A stretch of 35,891 nucleotides of DNA from Sedimentisphaerales bacterium (GTDB lineage Bacteria > Planctomycetota > Phycisphaerae > Sedimentisphaerales > Anaerohalosphaeraceae), in contig JANQGW010000169.1 of the NCBI GenBank assembly GCA_028282905.1, forward strand, positions 1-35,891, written 5' to 3'. How positions within the stretch are numbered: the stretch's first letter is position 1; each line of letters begins with the position of its first letter. The position numbers and the translations under genes are program-made. Below, one piece after another: positions 28,501 to 34,500 of the stretch. The notes below the pieces were generated by a model. That model was not told where the DNA came from, did no database searches, and was given only the letters and a program-made list of their open reading frames with translations.

Positions 28501-31500
28501 GATGGGATAGGTGCAAGCGTTATTGGAGAATCATCTCAAGGAAGAGAAAATAGAGAAGTTCATGTTGATTTTCCGAACAATTTCTTTGGGGAATGGTGTC
28601 ATATTGCTGTGAGTTTATATAATAGCAGTAATCATAAATTGTGGCTCTATGTAGACCATATACATACAGACTATGACAATGATAGTGATACATTATCAGG
28701 TTCTTTTGATAATGCTGAACCACTTTTGATTGGGACTGATTTCTTAAAAAACAATTCGTTTAGTGGACAGCTTGATAATATAATGCTATTTAATGATTAC
28801 TTGAATGCTAGTTATATTGGACAATTATTTGAGGCTTCAACTGAAGATGTTCCAAGTGGTTTAGAGAATGATCTTGTCGCTCACTATAAAATGAACGGTA
28901 TTTTAGCAGCCTCGGGCGACGGATTCCGTATCGAAGATTCTTCGTCGAATGATCTTCATGGTACAACCGTAAATATAGTCTCTCGCGAAGGAATGGTTAA
29001 TGGCGGATATTTCTTTAATGTAAATGATGACTATAGTGACTATATTACGGCAAATCTAGATGACAATGACGGAAATCCGACACCGCTTACTTTATCGCAG
29101 GCTTCCTGGGGTGGTTGGTTTAAGTTTGAAACTGGTAACCAGTCTGAAGAAGGATTAGTCCTTGGAAGGGACTCGGCGGGCGACATGTCTTTTGCACTTA
29201 CACGGATAGGCTATGCTTATGATAACAGACTGGACAATATATATCGTGCATATATTGGAAACGATCAGATTGAAACTCTGCCAATACCGAATGCTCCCAG
29301 CAATTCCGGCTGGCATTTTGTGATGGCGACCTTTGACGGCACGCAGACAAATGAATCAGAACGATTAAAGTTATATATAGACGGTAATCTGGCAACAACA
29401 TCAGGTGATCTGATTCCGGCCGAGACGGTTACACTGGCTCAAATGCAGATTGGTGGAATGGACACAGATTTTAGTAAGTTCAGAGGTGGTATCGATGAAA
29501 TAGCCTATTATGAAATTGCATTAAACTCTGATGATATAAATGATATTTATACACGAGCAGGGGGAGTACCGATTGACATTAACCCTTCCGGTTTTTTGGT
29601 GTCAAGGGCGTCTGCTCCTTCCGTTCCGCAGATTTACAGCGCTTTGTATACTGCTTACAAAATCGCTCACTATGGCTTTGAAGAATGCAATAATGGGAAA
29701 AGTGTGTCGAGTTCAGTTAAAACATATCCGGATAAGGATGGGGATGGCGTTGACTGTTTTGACGAAGAAAGGTGGGGGACTTCTGATCATGAAATTGCAG
29801 GTGATCCTGGAGACGATACGGATACTTGGGACACTGATGGTGATGGCATTACTGATAAAGAGGAAATACTGAGAGCCGAAAAGGGGCAACCGTATGATCC
29901 GACATCAGAAAATAATACTCAAGCTTATCAAGTATATATTGGTGTTGGAGATCAAAGCGGTAGTAATTCAGAGCAATATAAAATTCAAGTTGGAAATCGT
30001 CAACATCAAAATAAAACATATGGTGAATATGATGGAAAATACTATACTTTCCAACCCCAAAAGTATGCAGTTGACATTCAACATATAAGTACTAATCGGA
30101 AGGATAGTGAGGGGAATCCGAAGCCGGATTACGATTATAAAGCAGATGTTATACCTCTTGGCTCTTTCGCTCGGAAGAATTTAAGTTTCGATGACGAGTT
30201 TAGCGAATACTCTCCCGATTTGATTGGGTTGGGGGGATATGTCTGGGATAACCATAAGGTTCTCGGGACTCATTGGGAAAGTAGCTACTTTTATCCAAAA
30301 ACAAAACGTAAACCTGAGCTGATCGTGTGTAAAATTGATCTGCAAGGCAGAGTTGATTTGGATGCTTGGCGTAAACGTCATAAAATCTTCCGACAGGATT
30401 ATGAAAATCTTCAGAAAACCGAGGGGCAGGACATTGCTTTTGAAAAAAGAAATGAACTAAAACTGATTTCAAATACGACTAAAGTGAAGTTAGAAGTAAC
30501 TCCAGAGGTTAGCCCAAGTATGGTTATTATTGAATTTGAGAATCTCGAAGTTTTAGTTGACGGGAAACCGATTGAGTCTGGGGAATGGTACAACACCTTT
30601 ATGTGTCCTTCAGAGTTAACGGTTATCAATCAACACAATCGAAACAAGGGGTATATTGCTGCATACTATTATATTCCTGACGCGTATTATTCTAATACAG
30701 ACGTGTTGATAGCGAAAGATGTGCTCTGGGTATCCAAAGCTGATCATGATGAGTTTTATGGAATAGATGATTCGAAGACGGAGAATGAGGCTGAGGGTGG
30801 CGATCCGGTGTCATTGAAAACCGGGGCCTATACTCTGGATGCTGTTGATCTTCAGATCAAAGGACGTAAACTGGATTATTCCATCAGGCGACATTACAGT
30901 AGTACTGGTGAGATCGATGAATTTCTCGGTGCAGGTTGGGATATGAATTGCAATATGAAGTTGCTCCGTGGCTTTGATGAAACTGATAACCTGTCATATG
31001 TTGTTTTCTATAACGGCAATGGTGACCGTGAAAAATATGATGCTTCGACAGCACCCGGCAAAGAAAATCAGTTCTATCACCCAGCCAAACCTGGACAGTT
31101 CTTCCAATACGATTCGGACTTGAAAACCTTTTCATTGATTAAGAAAAGCGGCACTGAATTTACTTTCAATGAACAGGATTATATTGCATCGATTTCGGAT
31201 CGTCATGGTAATCAGATTCACTTTAAATATATTGCAATAGATCCACAATTTTTATTACCCTATAAGATTATTGACGACATGAGACGTGAAACAATCTTTG
31301 AGTATGATTTTGAAACGCTTCTGCTCAAGTCGATTACAGATTTTGCGGGGCGAATCTGGAAATATAAATATGATGAAAATTATGACCTTATTTCCGTAAC
31401 AACTCCGAAAACAGCAGGCTATCCGGAAGGTTTAACGACAAATTATCGATATGATCATAAGCATCGAATGACGGAAGTCTATGACCCGGCCAATGATCCT

Positions 31501-34500
31501 GAGGATAATGGGAAGTCGTATTTGAAAAACACTTATGAATATGGCAGGGTCAAAACACAGTATTACGGCAAATGGACAGATCCTGAAGCAACAGATGATC
31601 AGAAATTTATCTTTGACTATGATTCCGGTTTACAAAAAGTTGCGGTGACGGACCGGAACGGTAATGTAAAAACGACTTATTATAATGAATACGGAGAAAC
31701 CAGGGCGGAAGTTGTTTACAGTGCCGGCAGATCAGAGTACGATGCAACGGAATATGAATATGATGAAAATCGACAGTTGATAAAAATGACGCTACCTCGC
31801 GGAAATGCCGTTGAATATCAATATGACATAAAGGGCAATGTTACAAAAGTGACACACATTCCCGTTCCCGGCAGTCAAGAGGATGCTTCCGGTCAGACCA
31901 TCACAACTGAATATACGTATGATGAGTCAGAGTACAACTTTATCGACGTGGTAAAAGATACAAGAGGCAATGAAACCATCTATACGTATGATTATGAGTT
32001 GTCTGAAGATGATGGTCTGTATGTTGCTCCTGAGGATCAAAAGGGGAATTTGGTAAAAATCACCTATCCGCCTGTAGACGTTGTCGAAGAGGATGGTCAG
32101 GTGTCGGAAGACAGGCAACCCCAGATCACATTTGAATATAATGAATACGGCCAGATCAAAAAGATGACATCGCCGGATTATATTGAAGTTGCTTTTGATT
32201 ATTATGGCCAGAATGATTTCGATAGCAGTTTTGCCGGTTTGGTTGGCTTCTGGCAGATGGATGACAATGAATCGGACTCAACGGTTCATGATGTCAGCGG
32301 CCTTGGAAATCACGGGACACTTCAATCGAAAGAGGAAGCCATATGGGGCGATAAATTTACCGAAAGCCGAACGATTTCAGGAAAATCAGCAAGAAGTCTG
32401 GAACTGAACGGAAATGATCGGATTTTTGTTGAGCATAACGACGACTTAGACATCACGGGGGCAGTGACGATCTCCTGTTGGGTATATTTGGATGATATTA
32501 CAAAAACACAGTACCTTGTGAGCAAGCGAACTGCAAACGACAATTCTTATTCACTGTTCATGTACTATAATACCAATTCAGAAACATTATATCCAGTATT
32601 GAGTCGAGGTGATGGACAGAATGAAGATGCTTTGACAGAAAGCACAATTGACTATATCACAGCAGGTCGGTGGTATCATATTGCCGGGACAATTGATGGT
32701 AATAAATGTGCCAAACTTTATCTTGATGGCGATTTGATTAAAGAAGGGCAGTTTACTCTTACGGCAGGCGGCACAGTAAGCGATCTGTTGATTGGTACGC
32801 AACCCAGTCATGACCATCCTATGCATGGGCGAATTGATAATGTTATGATCTTTGACCGATCCCTTTCCCAGGAAGAACTTCTTCTGTTAAAAGGGTACCA
32901 GACAGATCGTTTGGCACGGGTGACAGTAGATCCTGTAACCACAACTAATATCGACGGGCTGGATATTATGGTAGATTTTGGTTATGATCACTTTGGTAAT
33001 ATTACGGTGTCTCTGGACTCCGAGGGGCGTTTATCTCAGATGTATTACAATGACTTGGAGCAGTTGGTCAGAACGATTTCCGCGATGAATACGGAAACGG
33101 AATACCACTATAACGCTAATAAGAAAGTGGATTGGATAAGGTCTCAATTAGGGGCAAGCTATGATCCGGATGATCCAATAACTTACCAGGAAGTTAACTA
33201 TACCTACAATATTCTTGATAAGCTCAAATCCGTTACCGACCCAATGGGCTATACGACGGAATTGGACTATGATAAAAATGACAATGTTAACAAGGCAACC
33301 GACCCAGAAGGTGCAGTTGCTGGCACACCCTATTTCACGACTACGCTCTATGATGAGCGAAATCTTCCATCTGTAAGCACGGATGCTGAAGGCAACATGA
33401 CTTCATACACCTATGATGCAAATGGTAATGTACTGACAGTGGCGGATGCGGAACAAAATGTGACCACTTATGAGTATGATGGCTTTGACAGGCTGGTTAA
33501 GACAAAGTATGCTGATACCTCCACAGAAGAATTTGCTTATAATTCCGCCGGCAATATGACTTGGCGCAAGAGTCGAGTGGGGGATGAATTCACCTATCGC
33601 TATGACTCTCTTGGTCGTATGATCGAGAAAATCAGTACAGTTTCACCTGAAACAATTATCATAGATAATGATGACTCTGGCACATCGGAAACAGGAACTT
33701 GGGATTTAGATTCTTCTACTTATAGCTATAAATTTTATGGTGACAGTGCGAGGAGAAGAAGGTATGGCTCTTCATATTACACCTATATGTATGAAGCTTC
33801 TGAAATTTATGGGACTGCTGTTAATGGCCGCTATGTGATTAGTTTTTGGGCAGGCGGATATTCCGGCTATGACAGTCTGAAGGTCGAAGTCTTTGGCGGA
33901 GCAACAGGTAATGAGTTACTGCATACTTCTACTCTGGATCAAAGTGTTGCTGTTTCACAATGGCAGGATTTAGACAGTTTTGTCTTTGAGGGCAAGGCTA
34001 AGGTAAAACTTACGATAACTGGATCGTCGCCCAAATATGCTGTTGCTGATGCAGTTCGGTTTGCTCCCATTGAGCTTTATTCTTATGATATCTCAGGCAG
34101 ACTCCGAGTTGTAGATAGCGGACAGACTGCTGAGATGGAATATGACCGCATTGGCCGTCTCGATACAGTTACGGATGAAAATGGCAAGGAGGTTGGCTAT
34201 ACTTATAACAATGATGGTTCAGTTGCGAGTGTGACATACCCGGATTCTGGCGGAACGGTCTATTATGCCTATGACGCACTTGGCCGCTTGGAATATGTCC
34301 ACATGGCCGCATGGGACAGGGGAAATCAGCAGGCTCAGAATCCGAAAATTTTGGCTCACTACGCTTATGACACACTGTCTCGCCGGGTAACTGTTGAGTA
34401 TAACTACGACTATGAAACCGATGATGGCTATGATCCGGAAGGCGTTCCTGAAGAGCCTGACTACGATGGCAAGATGACCTATACTTACACGGACAGTGAA

